From Allium sativum (Eukaryota > Streptophyta > Magnoliopsida > Asparagales > Amaryllidaceae): a stretch of DNA of 64,000 bases. The translations under genes and the position numbers were made by a program. The notes below the pieces were generated by a model. That model saw nothing but the letters and a program-made list of their open reading frames with translations. It did no database searches and was not told the DNA's origin. This document shows, piece by piece, positions 10,971-23,439 of the stretch (the stretch's first letter is position 1; the number at the start of each line of letters is the position of its first letter). The DNA is taken from positions 489,826,453-489,890,452 of the forward strand of contig CM060923.1 in assembly GCA_030737875.1 (NCBI GenBank), given 5' to 3'.

Positions 10971-12145
10971 CCCTACCCTTCTCTAAACTAATTTCCATTT
11001 TTCTCTCTGGACAAACCGATTCACGGCTGCTAGTTCTTCACTTTCTCAAAAGCAAACCCCACCTTCAGAAAATCATACAACTCAAATTAAAATCCTTAAA
11101 TCTAAATACCCATATATTTGAAATCGTTGGTTGAGGCACTTCGTTCTAGTTTGCTGTTTGATGGGTTCGACGTCTTCTTTCTGGCCTCGGATTCTTGTAC
11201 AGGCCGACTAGGGCTGGACTTCGATGGCGAAAAGGGGCGGCGTTGGGTCGAGTGGGGGTCAGCGTGGTGTTCATGAGGGGGGAGGCGAGGGGATTGCAGA
11301 TATATGAAGAGGAGTGGAGCAGGCGCTCATCAACGCAAGGAAGAAAAGAAATAAATACAGTGGAAATTTGGACCGAGAGTTTGGGTTTGGAAATACTGGA
11401 ACAGCGGAAACGTTGTAGTTCACGGAAGGGAAAAAGGAAAGGGAGGGAGACCATTAGCTGAGGAGTCGGAAACGAGATAGTGATAGGGGAAGGAAGCACT
11501 AGCGGATTTGTTGTGGGAGAAAGAACAAGGTGCAATCTTGTTTGGTGGCGGTTGTATACATGTGTACTAGAGTTTTCGCTTTGGAGTTTATTTTCAAATG
11601 GTGGTCCGAGTTTTCAAATATGTGAGGTGTAGAGTGTGTTGGAGATGTAGGAAGAATCAGTCATGGAAATTCTGTTTTTCTTATACATGGAGCGAGCGTA
11701 TCAGGGAATGGAGGAAGAAGGGTATATTCGGGTTTGGATTTTCAGAGAGGGGTTTGGGCCACGTAAAAGGGGTAAGGCCCAATAAAGTAAAAACAAAACA
11801 AATTATAGATTAATTTAAGGTAAACGACATATATGAACTTGTATAATTAATATCTTTGTCATACCGTATCAAAATTCGATAAAACAAGATCCGTTGGGAT
11901 CGTACGGACAGACACTACATGACAGAACTGACTGGGAGTGAATCGAAGCTCGTTACAATTTATGGCAAAATAAATTGTCCGTCTCAATCAGGCGATGGTT
12001 ATCGTTATTAATGATGATCGTCCAATGTGAGTAAAACTCACCAACTCTGAATAGTTTATATTTTCAGTTGTATTCTTAGAACTGTTAAATATAGTCTGTT
12101 TGACTGTGTGTTGACTGTTGGATTGAACTGCTAGTCAGTGAGTAG

Positions 12146-12182
<37 letters not shown>

Positions 12183-14132
12183 ATATATAAAAACCGTTAA
12201 ATATTTATATGTTGATTCTGCTATCAGAATATTTCATATCGAACTGAAAGTGATGTGGATTTTACTGTGTAACATCTATGGATGCAGGGAAACAGGTCGG
12301 AGGAATCCAACTGGATTCCTCAACATTTATTTTACTGTGATTTATATATATTGTGATATATAATGTGATATAAAATATGACATTGATTATGTGTGTTGGG
12401 ACGATATTTATCGATGTTATATGGTGTGTTAAACACCATAAGAAATACTAGAATGTAGGAAAGGAATTTTCAAAGTATAATTTGAAATAAATTTATTTAT
12501 ATAAAATCAATGGATTATATATATAAATAAAAGGATTTTTGTAAAAGGAATATATTTGGTAAATCAGATATAAGAGAAATATATTTGTAAATCATATATA
12601 AAGGATATATATTTGTAAATCAAATATAAGGGAAAATATGTGTCAAACAAATAGGAAGAGAAATATTTGTAAACCAATTACAAATAGAATTAAAAGGGAT
12701 ATTTATTTGTTAGAATAAATAGAATAAAGAGATATTTATTTGTTAGAATAAGTAGATTAAAGGAGATATTTATTTGTTAAATAAATAGGATTATAAAGGA
12801 AATATTTATTTAGAAAATAAATACGATATTTTAAAAAGGAAATAAAGTTAATTAATCAGAGTAAATCAATTAGAGTTAATTAATTAGAATTAATCAATTA
12901 GAGTTAACCAGTTAGAGTTAATCAAATAGAGTTAGTCGATTGGAGTTAAAAACGAACTAGAGTTATTCGAACAGAGTTAATCAAATAGAGTTAAAGATAT
13001 AGAGTTAAGAAAAAATTAGGAAATGACTAGAGATTAATAAGTTGAATGGTTTCCTGAGTATCGATCTGATGTTGGTTTCGGCCTTCGGGGTTTATACCTG
13101 GGAAGTTGTTCTCTTATTATTTTACAGTTAGAGTCTGATAGTTATGGAATGGTAGAGATTGATGATTGATTGATAGAATTTCCTTCTGGAAATAATATCG
13201 TTGTTTGTATGCATATTTTCCTTCGATAGTTAAATTACAGGCTATCGAAGTTTTTGACCATTTAATGTTGTTAATATGGCGTGACCGGTTGGATTATTAT
13301 CCAGAGAACCACTCTGTATTGGCATAAGCGTTGCGAATCATATTTGCCAAGGATAATTGAAGACGGAGTAAAGTGCAAGGGATGTTGTATAAGTCTTAGA
13401 TAACAGTGACTAAGATGGATATACTGACTAGTGCCTTCGGTTTGTCCAGTCCCAGGACAACTTGTATGGACGAAGGTCTGACAGAGTATATCTGGTAGAT
13501 CACGTAAGTTGATCGTTTCAAACGTATTTACATTGGTGGCGGAGGAATTCATTTCTCTTAGCTTATACCCGTGGTATTTTTGGAAAAATCAATTTGTGAT
13601 TTAGAGTGTATGACGATGTGACATTCTAAGTGAATGAAGATGTGGTATGTGAAAAGATAAGCGTAGCTTCTAGCCTGACATCCGGTAAATGACAGAAATC
13701 GGGCAGGCAGCATGGCTAAGTCGTTCGCACCGAAGTAGGGTGTATAATCACCTATCTAGAGAATATTCATTTGCTTCTTTAATCTATCAATGCTGTCCCA
13801 TATATATATATATGGGAACGGTTGCTAATCCCAACCGTTGGTGATGTACATTCGATACACTCAAGCGAAATGAGTGGTCGGTCATGTGTGGCTGAGTTGC
13901 AAGATGTTCTTGTTGAACTCCAGTGTATCATTCCTAGAATACACTGATCGGAAGGTGGTTCCATACCTTGTCATAGTTGGAAATCCATTACCCAATACGT
14001 GCTTGCGGTTTTGATTGTATACTATATATGTAGAACATGAGATGAAAGCATTTCTGCTAGATGATTATTATAGTGTAGTTGATAGACATTACTATAATAT
14101 CAAAAGGTTTTTGATATAAAAATATTTTGGAT

Positions 14133-14262
14133 TCTCATAAGGGAAAAACCCGTTACGTTATACGACGTGGTTTTATGAGATATCGTTTACTTGTTCAAAC
14201 TGTTTTACTCATACCAGTCCTATGACTGACCCGGAGTTTATTTGTTTGTTTTCCCTAAACTC
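14133..14262 (+). other. Conserved hairpin pair near the 3' end of the E3 LTR
   Basis: TCTCATAA (14133-14140) pairs with TTATGAGA (14173-14180) around a core containing ACCCGTTACGTTATACGACG. GAGTTTA (14234-14240) pairs with TAAACTC (14256-14262). The second hairpin and the core are conserved in L-A (33032-33056) and delta (61698-61722), although the surrounding LTR is diverged. Confidence 0.5.
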
Positions 14263-14640
14263 TTGGGTGCCTAAATTTGTACGGGCAGTCAAGTAGTCGG
14301 GATTTTACAGATACACTTTGAGAGCTTGGAGCAGGAGGCTTCAAGATTCTATAGCTATTATTATTTCCGCTGTTGTTGTAGGTGCTGTACTCTGAAATGT
14401 TATTGTATACATATACTGTTTGTATTTCAAAAGTTATGTTATATTTTATTCGTTCCACTGTGAGATTCGTGTTTACTCTGATGATGATGTTCTTCTTCTT
14501 CCTCTATTCTATTAGTTCTACCTTATCTTTCCTCTCCCTCTATCTTCTTTGTATTAATTTCTTGAATTTCCAGTGCAATTTGGGGTTGGACTTGTGTTAT
14601 TTGGTCAGCTCAAATTGGTCCTGATTTTCGGGTCATTACA

Positions 14641-15195
14641 GAATGAGGCCATAGGTGCGGTCACAACACTAGGAGGATGAGACCTCGTTATGGTAGGAAT
14701 GTTTCTAAAGAAATGTTCCCACGTCTCACACTTCGCCTTAACATTGTTTAAGTCAACTTCCAAGTTAATAACGCATTGGCGTAAAACTCTTAGTTCATGC
14801 TCAAACTTTATAGGAGGTTTAGTCTTTATATATGTCTTCAGTCCTAGAATAGTTCTATTTTTCTCTTCTAATTGGCCTTTCAAAGCATTTATTCTCTCGT
14901 TCAAATGCTTAATGGATAAGTTCTGGAGTAAACTCTTCCTTTCTTGAGATATAGAAGAAATCTCCTTTGCTGGTAGCGCTCCACTTCAAGATGGGAAAGT
15001 TTCACGATGATCTACCTACTCACAAGAATAAAGAGTAGTTATGTTTATACCTTTTTTAGTTTGCAATAACAGAGCCTTATTCTTATATGAGAGCTTTGCG
15101 TAAATTATATTTGAAACCAATTTTCAGTGACATACGAATCAAAAAGGGTTACAAAGGACCACTTTCACTTGTTATCACATCTATTGTTTACATAA
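14641..15195 (-). pseudogene. T1 fragment: coiled-coil coding remnant (antisense gene)
   Basis: On the minus strand an open segment from about 14960 to 14641 encodes a charged heptad-like protein (LNERINALKGQLEEKNRTIL and onward) and runs into the E3 LTR at 14640, so it was truncated by that junction. T2 holds a comparable coiled coil on its antisense strand near 21570 (LKDQVSYFEKQLKEKDEII). The right boundary is the T2 insertion; the fragment continues at 36034. Assignment to T1 rests on gene order, opposite in orientation but matching T2, and is inference. Confidence 0.5.
15191..15195. repeat. Target-site duplication CATAA (left of T2)
   Basis: CATAA here and at 36029-36033 bracket the whole T2 element with its nested insertions. 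Confidence 0.85.
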
Positions 15196-16616
15196 TGTTA
15201 ACAATATTTTTCGTTAACACCGGAAATAGGTCAATGGGGATGGACCTAAGGGAAAAATAGGTCCTTTAACCTTCACGGGTTTGGGTTAGATTACCATCCC
15301 CAGGTATCAGGGCCTTGGAAAGAAGGATCACTAAACTACAATCCTTGCTAAAGCACTTAACGGAGGGTAGCAAGGAATTCTGCACCAAGCCCACTAAGTG
15401 ATCTAAGTTCGTAGAGAGGGCCTAAGCTTGCAGGAAGGGTTTGAACCTACAGCAAGGGGAATTTCCTCTGATATGCGGAAAGGTTTGGATAAGAATCCAT
15501 GCATATGTAGGAAGTAAATAGTAATTGTAGCAATGACAATTAAGAAATAATATGATGAACTCATAAGAAAATACTATAAGTATGGAATCACTCTTTATTA
15601 ATCTTCGATTTAGAATACATGAAATGAATAGAAGTAATCCTCCAATGGATTTAAGTATTAAGGTTTTTCTTTTAGAGAAAGGGAATATCAGAATTGGAAT
15701 TAGTTTATGAGAGCACCTTCTCCCAAATAAGACCCCTAGGGTCTTATTTATAGAGCATTCGGCGCCCCTTCTGCTGTTGGGTTGTTGGGCCTACAAGGGC
15801 CTCTGTCCGACGCTTTTTTCTTGGTCCCGGATGTTTGGCTTTCAGCCGCTTTTGTAGTGCTAATTATAGCCTCCGAAGTAAGGGTCCCGGTCAAGTGGGG
15901 CTTCTTCGAGATTGAGGTGAGCTTGTCGATGTGGTGACTTTTGGATTGTATTTGAACTTCTGTTAGTAGCTCCCAGGTGTATGTTCTCAGACGTAAGCTT
16001 TCAGATGTAGGCTTCCGGCTTTCTCGTGTATACTTAGAGGAGCTTTTCCTCCCAATGTATGTAAGTAGCTACCAGTTTAGAACCGTTGTCGGTGTGTGTA
16101 CTAAGTAAATTAGTATGGATAGCCTGTATCTTCGGTAGGGTTCCAGCAGGCCTTCTGGTGGAGATTTTGGGGGTGATATGGTCTTTCGAAAGGTAACTCC
16201 CGATGATGTGTCGTTTTCTAACAATGTGGCCCTTCGGCATTTATGCAGCAGATGTTTCAGAAGCTGGTTCTGGACAATCTTTATGTACCTTCGGTCTGAT
16301 ATTCTCGATGTCTTCACGTCCTAGTATACCAGTATTAAGCGGTTTAATACCGGCAGCGCTTCGACCCTTCCAGGTTTTCTTTACTAGGACCTTTGTCTCT
16401 TTCTCTCTTAGCTTCTGACTCAGATGACCTTTTCATTCTAGAACCTCCTGCCGGGTATGCCCTGCTGATAAGCTGTGTTGGCATTCCGTAGAATTTGAGT
16501 CCCTTTCCCCTAAGAAGGTATTGGTTTATGTATCTCTCGGATCATTCCTCAACATTTGTGTTCACTGGATACACCTTCACCATCAGCTAGTTTCGGGGTT
16601 AATTTTAGTAGTAACA
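15196..16616 (-). mobile_element. T2 3' LTR
   Basis: 1421 bp. In plus orientation it begins TGTTAACAATATTTTTCG and ends GTAGTAACA. Its partner is the split 5' LTR, which totals 1400 bp without its insertion. Visible mismatches between the copies suggest an old insertion. Confidence 0.85.
15745..15752 (-). promoter_or_regulatory. TATA box of T2 3' LTR
   Basis: Minus-strand CTCTATAAATAAGAC, the same box as in T1 at 5782. Confidence 0.65.
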
Positions 16617-16630
16617 TTTGCCCTCCCCTT
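16617..16630 (-). other. Polypurine tract of T2
   Basis: Minus-strand AAGGGGAGGGCAAA sits directly against the LTR start TGTTACTACT. Confidence 0.8.
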
Positions 16631-17479
16631 GGTGAACAGGTGTTTTCGACTTTTCAAGTCAAACATTTTGTCTTTTCTGAAGTGTCACTTCAGGGTTTGT
16701 TGATCTCCTTTGATCGGAAGCGTTGATTGATCTTTGCTTGTATGACTCAGATCGGTCTTGAAATTAGAACATAAATTCTTCTTCTTCCTCGTTTCCGTCT
16801 TTCACCTGCAAATCAAATCCTCGAATAAGACTACTATTTCTCTAAGAAGCTACTCAAATTTTCTTTTTAAAACCAAGCTCGATTCTTTGTGAGTATTTTT
16901 ACTTCTTATATAAGTCGTAATCTTAATTACATGCCAAAATTGACGTGGGAGTCGATTAGGATTATGCTAATCATAAAATAGGTTTACTTAAATATCTCTT
17001 CTTTTACTGTTCTTAATGTCCGACACAAGTGGTCATCTTTTTCACAGATTAGTTTGTTTAGGAAAATATGATACACAACACAAGACACACAAGAAGGAAA
17101 TAACTTTCCACAAATTAAGGTTATATGCCATCGATATGAAATGAGATAATTCTAATATAATTTAGGCTAATTTTCCTTCATCGTTTGTTTTTTGCTTAAA
17201 TTTTCGATGACAACGTTGAATTATCTAATTCCAACACAATCCCACTGTCATGTCAATGACGCTAGGGTATTTGGTTTCCCTGTTATCAAAATCCTATATG
17301 ACCACTAATGAAAGAACATTATGCGTAATCTTGTTCGCATTCAATATCCGGGCTCAATTTATTTAAAGATAATTCGGGTTTTTTTTGTGAACAAGATATA
17401 ATGACACTCTACTTATTCATAAATGTTATCCGTGCATTTGTGTAAGAAGTATGTATACTAATGGTACTGTGATGGGATA
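16631..17479. other. T2 internal sequence, non-coding
   Basis: Lies between the PPT and the start of the antisense gene. No coding frame is recognised. It would include the promoter or 5' leader of the antisense gene if that gene was transcribed. Confidence 0.4.
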
Positions 17480-19777
17480 ATGTCACCTGGCAGAATCATG
17501 TCTAGAAAAAGTCCTGCCAAGGCGAAGACTAAAGATTCCAAGGACTCACGTCCTAAGAAAGAATTTGCCCCAAAGCTGTCCTTAATTACTTCCCAACATT
17601 CCATGAATGCCATATTGGATAATTTTGGTATATCGGGTATTGATGCTATCATAGCTCCTTCTTCAAATTTTCTCAAGAACCTTCCAAAAGTGTATTTTGC
17701 GTATTCGGCAATTTATATCTGGCATGGAGGCTTTCTTCCATTCCCAACTTTTTTACACAGGCTCTTAGTTGATTTGAAAGTTGCGCCTATTTAGCTCTCA
17801 CCCAATACATACACAACCCTCTTATGCTTTGAGGTCCTATCGCATGCTTCAGGTCAGGACTCTTTAAGCCCTAAACTCAATTTTCATATGAACCGATTTT
17901 GTAAAAGTTCAAAGTCGCCGATATGGAGGGCTAATCCCGTAAGGATATTGATTAGCGATAGTATTACCCAGACAAGGCCATAGGAAGACCAATTTTTCCT
18001 TGTTAAATGTCCTCCCTGCATATCGGGAAAATTTATTGATGGCGGTAAGCTTCTCATTCTAGAAATTAAATATTTTATGTTTGAGGCTTTTGCTCCTGTA
18101 TCTTTCTTTTATCATAAAACCCCCTTCTAAGGATACGATTTTAACAACGGAGGAAGCCCAAGTTGTTGAGGCTATCTTCAAAGCACCGATGGAGCACATG
18201 TTCCGGTCATTCCCCTTAACTACCGACAAGCTTCATTAATACGGCTTGATTCCCCCTAGGAAGAAGATATTGAGGCAACCTCCCATCCAGTTTTCTGGTC
18301 CTGAAGGGCTATTGCTAAATTCTAACTCATTCAACATAGGTTCTCCCAACCATCCTGATGATTTAGATGAGATTATACTTTTTTTATTAGACAAAGTTTA
18401 TCATTCTTTTTGTTGCTTCCTTGTTATTATTATTTTACTAATTTAACTCCTCTTTGTTTAGGATCTTCAATTTCTTAGGATGCATCTGCCCTCGCAGCTT
18501 TCAGCCGATCCAACGCCCAAGCTATGAAGGGGCTCGCCCAAACTGACATTGAATCACCGTCAAAAAAACCCAGACATGATAAGTCAGTTAGATTCTTAAA
18601 GGACATTGTTGTTACCCCGAGAACAATGCAGACCTTTGATCCTTCTACCATTGATGATGACCAGGTGGTCAATGTGGACGCTTCCCATGATATTTCACCG
18701 AAAGTTAAGTTCGTAAGCAGCCATGTTCTTCCCGATACTTTCGGCGAGTTAGGCGGGGAAGGGCATAGTCTTCTGATGTCTTCCTCTTCTCCACATGCTA
18801 TCTCTCCTTCACCTCCTTTGCCAACCTCTGATTACGATAGGCTTGTGGGTCTTGCTTTCTCATCTCCTAAAGTTGCTAATATCACACTGACTTCTTCACC
18901 TTTATATTCAGAATTTTTTCATCAACAGCAAATCAGGGACCAATTTTTGCTATTGATTTATCCTTTCCGATTCCTTTGTATTCATATTGTTTTTGTGAGA
19001 AGCTTAATTCATTTCCCTTCCTCAGATAATGAAGACTTGGTATCTATCCAGAGGGATGGCTTCTGCTTCAGCGGCGGAAGTCAATGCCCTTAAGGAGGAG
19101 AATAGGGCGCTGACGGATAGGGTCAATACTTTGCTGCAGGAGAAGGCAGAAGGGGACAACAAGTATAATGAGTTGGAGACCCATTGGAAGGGGAAAGAAA
19201 TCCTAAAGAGGTGTTGGTGAAGCAAGCTGAAGACCTTAAGGAGGAAAAGTCAGGGATGGAGGTGGACTATGCCGCTGAGGTGGACCGGATGAACATTCTA
19301 CTCTCTACCGCAAAAAGAATAATTTACAAGGCTAGTTACAGAATTTCCAATTTTTTGAATGTTCATCGTAGTACCATAGCTATGGAGTATTATGAAGATG
19401 CCCTCGTCCTTGCTTTTTCTGACAATTATAAGAGGATTTCGGAATTTGGTTTCTCTTCAGTTGATCCCTTCATCCGAGATAGAGTTTAGGAGCAGATTGA
19501 GCCAGTGAGACGAGAACATAAGGTTCCTCCAATGAACAAGATAAACCCTACATCACTTTTGTTTATTGGTGAGTTTTCTGAGGATTATGAGGAAGAGGTG
19601 GAGGAGGAAAACATAACAGAAGGGGAAATAGGAGAAGACATGTATCAGCAAGGTGGACCTGGAAAGGGTGACGGAACATCTTCTCCCATAATGAAGGAGT
19701 CACCCTCTAAGGAAGGTGGTTCTTCAGATTCCAAGAAGAAAGGGATTCCTGTTCGGTCCGACGTCGATGTTACACAG
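17480..19777 (+). pseudogene. Antisense gene of T2 with Transposase_28-like domain and coiled coil
   Basis: Runs opposite to the element. The first segment (17480 to about 18040) encodes YFAYSAIYIWHGGFLPFPTF, then LSPNTYTTLLCFEVL and, after a stop, EDQFFLVKCPPC. This is the order of motifs in PF04195 ('putative gypsy type transposon'). Later pieces include YGLIPPRKKILRQPP (about 18240), a Ser/Pro-rich part (18524-18940), a coiled coil (about 19045-19310) and an acidic C-terminal part (to 19777). GTAAGC near 18042, TTTGTTTAG near 18461, CTTCCTCAG near 19025 and CAG/GTATGG at 19777 look like intron borders. Internal stops (17792 and about 17969) and a frame change near 19190 make it a pseudogene. 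The function in live elements is unknown. Confidence 0.65.
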
Positions 19778-19985
19778 GTATGGCTTTGGCTTTCAAAATA
19801 CTTGCCCTCTCTTTGAATTTCGTTAATAACTAGTTTTCGCATGTTACAGTAGTTCTCTGCTTCTCCAAAGATGTAAGTTATAGTAATGATTTAGACTCTG
19901 CATTTTAAAATATGAGGGGATTCTCAAGGAATTTTGTCCAGTGAAAACAATTTAACAAGGAGTTTCGAATATTATTGTATGAACC
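19778..19985. other. Short non-coding gap after the antisense exon
   Basis: Follows the putative splice donor at 19778 and precedes the probable solo LTR. Nothing else is recognised. Confidence 0.3.
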
Positions 19986-21212
19986 TGTTGACATGCCTTT
20001 TTGTCAAAATCAGTCACTCGTCAGGTATTTTGTGAGCGACGCGCTCAAGCGTCAAAAGGAACAAAGCAGTTGGGTCAAAGTCGCGTCGCAAACACATGGA
20101 AACCCGAAGCCTCTATCAGATGGCCCCTGTCGGGCCCAATGGACTCCTAGTCAAGCCGTCATCAGAGGCGATGCGAGCCGTCCAACGGGTCCGGGCGCAG
20201 CGCCGGTGGGGGTCCAGGGCCCCACAGTCCCGACAACGATCGACCTAGCCGGTTAGGTCGAAACTGTGGGCATCGCCCGATTCATCCGATTTTCGCCAAC
20301 AAGTGTGTTGCCCAGAATTACCAGATAATCTCATAGTCAAGATTCAACCAGCAACTTCAGTGAACCTCGCCGCCCCTCTAAGAACACTCCCAAACCAAGG
20401 CCTCGACATCCTCAGGCGCACCGACCCAGATTTCGAGCCCCCAAACCACTCAGACAGACCTCGCGCCTCTCAAATAGGATTTTCGTACCCCCGAGAGGTG
20501 CGAAATTCTGCACACTCAAGGTGCAAAGTTTCGTGCCCTCAAGGTGCGAAGTTCCGCACCCTCGAGGTGCGAGATTCCACACCCTCGAGGTGCGAAATTT
20601 CGTACCTACGAGGTGCAAAATTCGCATCCCCGGGGAAGGTACGAAATTCCTGCATATGGCCTTGTAGAGGTGCAAAAATGGCTCTTGTGGGTCCTGCTGC
20701 TCACCTACTCCAACCTAACCTCCTTCCGATAAATACCCCAAGCCTTGGCCTTCAAATGGATCCTTCTCCCTTGGAATTTTGAGAACTAGGGAGCTCAAAT
20801 CACTCATTAATGGCCTCCAACACCTTCACCATGGCCATGGGAGATGAAATAAATAATTAAAACATGACATGCATGTTTTCCTTCAACACTTGAAGACTAG
20901 CAAGCCTTGCTACACCGCCTCTAGGCCTCTTGGACATGAAAGCCTACCTCGCTCATAGTTGACCGAGTCAACTCACTTCAAAGAAGAAGAAGGACTACTC
21001 ATCCAAAGTTCATCATACATATAGCTTTGTATACAAATATTGTAACATCTTTTGTAATCGATCAAGGATATGATGAATGAGAATTATAAAGTGGACGTAG
21101 GCGTTGCCGAACCAATATAAAAGTTGTGTCTCCCCGCATTTACATTACTTACTGCTTATTCTGATAATTGTTCACACACCCACATTGGGTATTGGCATGT
21201 GACAATTTTACA
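19986..21212 (+). mobile_element. Probable solo LTR inside T2 (boundaries uncertain)
   Basis: GC-rich, unlike its surroundings. It starts TGTTGACATGCC and ends near GACAATTTTACA. ATAAATACCCC (20729-20739) serves as a TATA-like box, followed by a 'GTGGACGTAGGCGTTGCCG' block near 21090 and a CTCCCCGCATTTACATTAC block, a pattern familiar from R/U5 regions of plant LTRs. The candidate ends show no matching TSD, so the limits may be off by tens of bases. Parent family not identified. Confidence 0.5.
20488..20670. repeat. GC-rich minisatellite in the U3 of the solo LTR
   Basis: Six or more degenerate units of about 28 bp built on 'CCCTCGAGGTGCGAAATTC' lie just upstream of the TATA-like box at 20729. 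Open frames at 20303-20782 and 20412-20675 are by-products of these repeats. Confidence 0.75.
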
Positions 21213-21790
21213 CATCAATAGAAGCATACATTTTTTTTAATTTGTCTGTGAATGGTGTTAGTTTTGTGACATTTGGTGTTTTGTGATGTTGTACTTATAA
21301 GTCAGTGTGGACGTGATGCATATGTGTGTATGAATTGATGACAGCCATGTGATTATCTTTCTTTGGAATGCATGATGTAATTAGTGTATATATGATGTTT
21401 GTGTTTTATGTATTACGACATCTCATTTTACCCATGGCTAGGAGGACCAATTCCAGACCCCTCCTTCACAGTTTAGGGAGGGAACTTCGAACGTTGCTAG
21501 CCACAAAGACACTTTTGAGAGTGCTCCCCTTTCGGGCTATAAAAAGATGTATTATCTTCAAAAGATAGTCATCACAAATCTCAAGGATCAGGTGTCCTAT
21601 TTTGAAAAACAACTGAAGGAGAAAGATGAAATTATTTATAATCTGCAACGTGGGCTAGCGACAAAGTCTTCTGAGAGTTCAGACGCGACGGTAGGTAGAA
21701 TATACCAACAATTGACAAGTTGGAGGATGAGCTAAGGAAAGCTAAGGATAATTGCTCTTCCTTAGAATTCTCTTTGCCAAACCCTAATTC
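21213..21790 (+). pseudogene. T2 antisense coiled-coil fragment
   Basis: Plus-strand frame at 21547-21735 encodes ITNLKDQVSYFEKQLKEKDE and more, a heptad-like charged segment ended by a stop. The position corresponds to the coiled coil in T1 at 14641-14960. It is probably a downstream exon of the antisense gene; the solo LTR separates it from the main part. Confidence 0.4.
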
Positions 21791-23439
21791 AGAATGATAG
21801 ATTTTTCCCATATGTTTGTAATATAAATCCTTTCGAAATAATGATTGTGTTCATGTAATGGTTTTGCTGAGACTTCTAGTAAGCATGCTTATGTATTGTG
21901 TTATTTATTTGATGTATTGCTTTTGTCGGGGACATTGTAATTTTAGCCCAGGGCGTCGTATCGACAAGAGAACTACTCACGCCAAGTGCTAGCAATAGCC
22001 TTCCTTATGCAACAGGTATTTTTGGGAAAATCTCCTCCGTAAGATTTCCCTTGGAAAAGGAGTAGTTCTAGTTATGGAAATTCATTAGAAATGTTTAGGA
22101 TCTTTCCCCAAGTTTCTTCCAGAACTTATGTTTTAATGTGATGCTATTTCTTGTGTTGTGCATGCAGCGGGCATATTAAACAAATAAATTGATGCACATG
22201 TGAATTAAAGATACTTCCCTGAGAAAATGAGAGGATCATGAGCTTTTCCTTAGTAATAGCGGAAGTGTACTTTTGAACCATATTCAAATTACCAAGACTG
22301 TTGGATGACTCCTTTCTTGGATTATCCCAGATTCAAGGTAAGACCGGGACCCCCTTCTAGTACGTGTGCATATGATCCGACCCAGATTCGGGTTGTTTAA
22401 AGCGAGTGAATGGAAATATGCTTCTGATCTTTGCTAGGAACTGAATCAATCCTAGATTCAGGTATGGATTTAGAAGACCTGAACTAACCCTTGTTCAGGC
22501 AATTAGAGATTGAAAATCAGGAATCCCCTTCTGGTATTTGTGAAGAATGGTATCAACCCAGATTCGGGTATCGGTATGGAAGAACTGAACCAGCCCTTGT
22601 TCTGGTAATTAGAGATTGAAGACCGAAAGCTCCCTTCCGGTGTTAATGTTTTGGTATTTCCTTTAGATTTGATTTGTGAAGAAGAGATTGTACGTGCTTC
22701 TTAAGCCACTCTCTGGGATTTTGATGTCAAAGTAAAGGGTGTACTTGCTTTGTTGGCCACTCACTGGGCCTGTACGTCCGGTGCGCTTGGCTAGCTTATC
22801 CGCAAGAAGGGTCCAAGGACTTACCCAACCTCCCTCCAACAGGCACCTTATCCTGACCATCATAGGTGATGATAAGGTCTTAAAAACTTAGATGGAGCCA
22901 TCGTAGGAATAGAACTAAGGTTTACTCTTTTGATGCTCTATACTGACCATCGTAGGTACTAATAGAGGCTTACAAGCCACCCCCTCCGAAGGGTGCTCTA
23001 TCCTGACCAACGTAGGTGATGATAGGGGTTAGCATTCTCTTTGCGGGTAACGCGGAACATAAGAAGATGTAGGACATGCTCTTCTACGAGCAGAGGTAGG
23101 ACGTGCTTAGTTCTAGCAGAGGCAGGGCGTACTCTTTTACGAGCAGAGGTAGGGCACACTAATTTTAGATGCACCGCCACGACCATTTCTTGTGTGAAAC
23201 GGAGGCGTATGCTATTGATGCTTTAACCTAACCCCCTTTGATTTGGGCATCGAGAAAGCCTAACACACCATCCCCCTCCGGGGGATGCCTCGTCCTGACC
23301 AATTTGGTGATGACAAGGGGTTTAATCCATTTACAGTTTGATCCCTTTTGGGTTTCTTTCTAAGTTTCGAAAGGAGGGTTTTCCGTACCTTCAATCATGT
23401 TTGTAAATCCTTTTCCTAAGTATTTTCATCGAACTCAAC
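21791..23439 (-). mobile_element. T2 spacer between antisense region and gag
   Basis: Non-coding. Units of 'CCAGATTCGGGT' and 'AGAGATTGAAGACC' type repeat at 22330-22640, and 'CCTGACCATCGTAGGTGAT' units at 22850-23020. From about 22640 to 23290 it is the reverse complement of T1 7395-8087. No pol domain is seen where one would be expected in a complete element. Confidence 0.55.

Larger units (their letters stand above)
9964..14640 (+). mobile_element. E3: 3' LTR of family L, 4677 bp form
   Basis: Starts TGTAATGACCCG after a PPT and ends GGGTCATTACA, giving good terminal inverted complementarity. The head block lies near 10246, a TATA box at 10963-10970 and a C/T-rich leader after it. AT-rich repeats of 'AGAGTTAATCAA' type run at 12845-13010. 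A tail from about 13060 aligns with delta 60355-62053. It lacks the second head found in delta and L-A, so it is a shorter form. Short frames at 11146-11535 and 11195-11461 are overlapping artefacts of the GC-richer leader. Confidence 0.8.

Noticed and set aside
11146..11535. Overlapping frames on both strands in the E3 LTR
   Set aside because: They lie in the GC-richer leader just after the TATA box. No family was recognised and equivalents in beta and delta are not coding.
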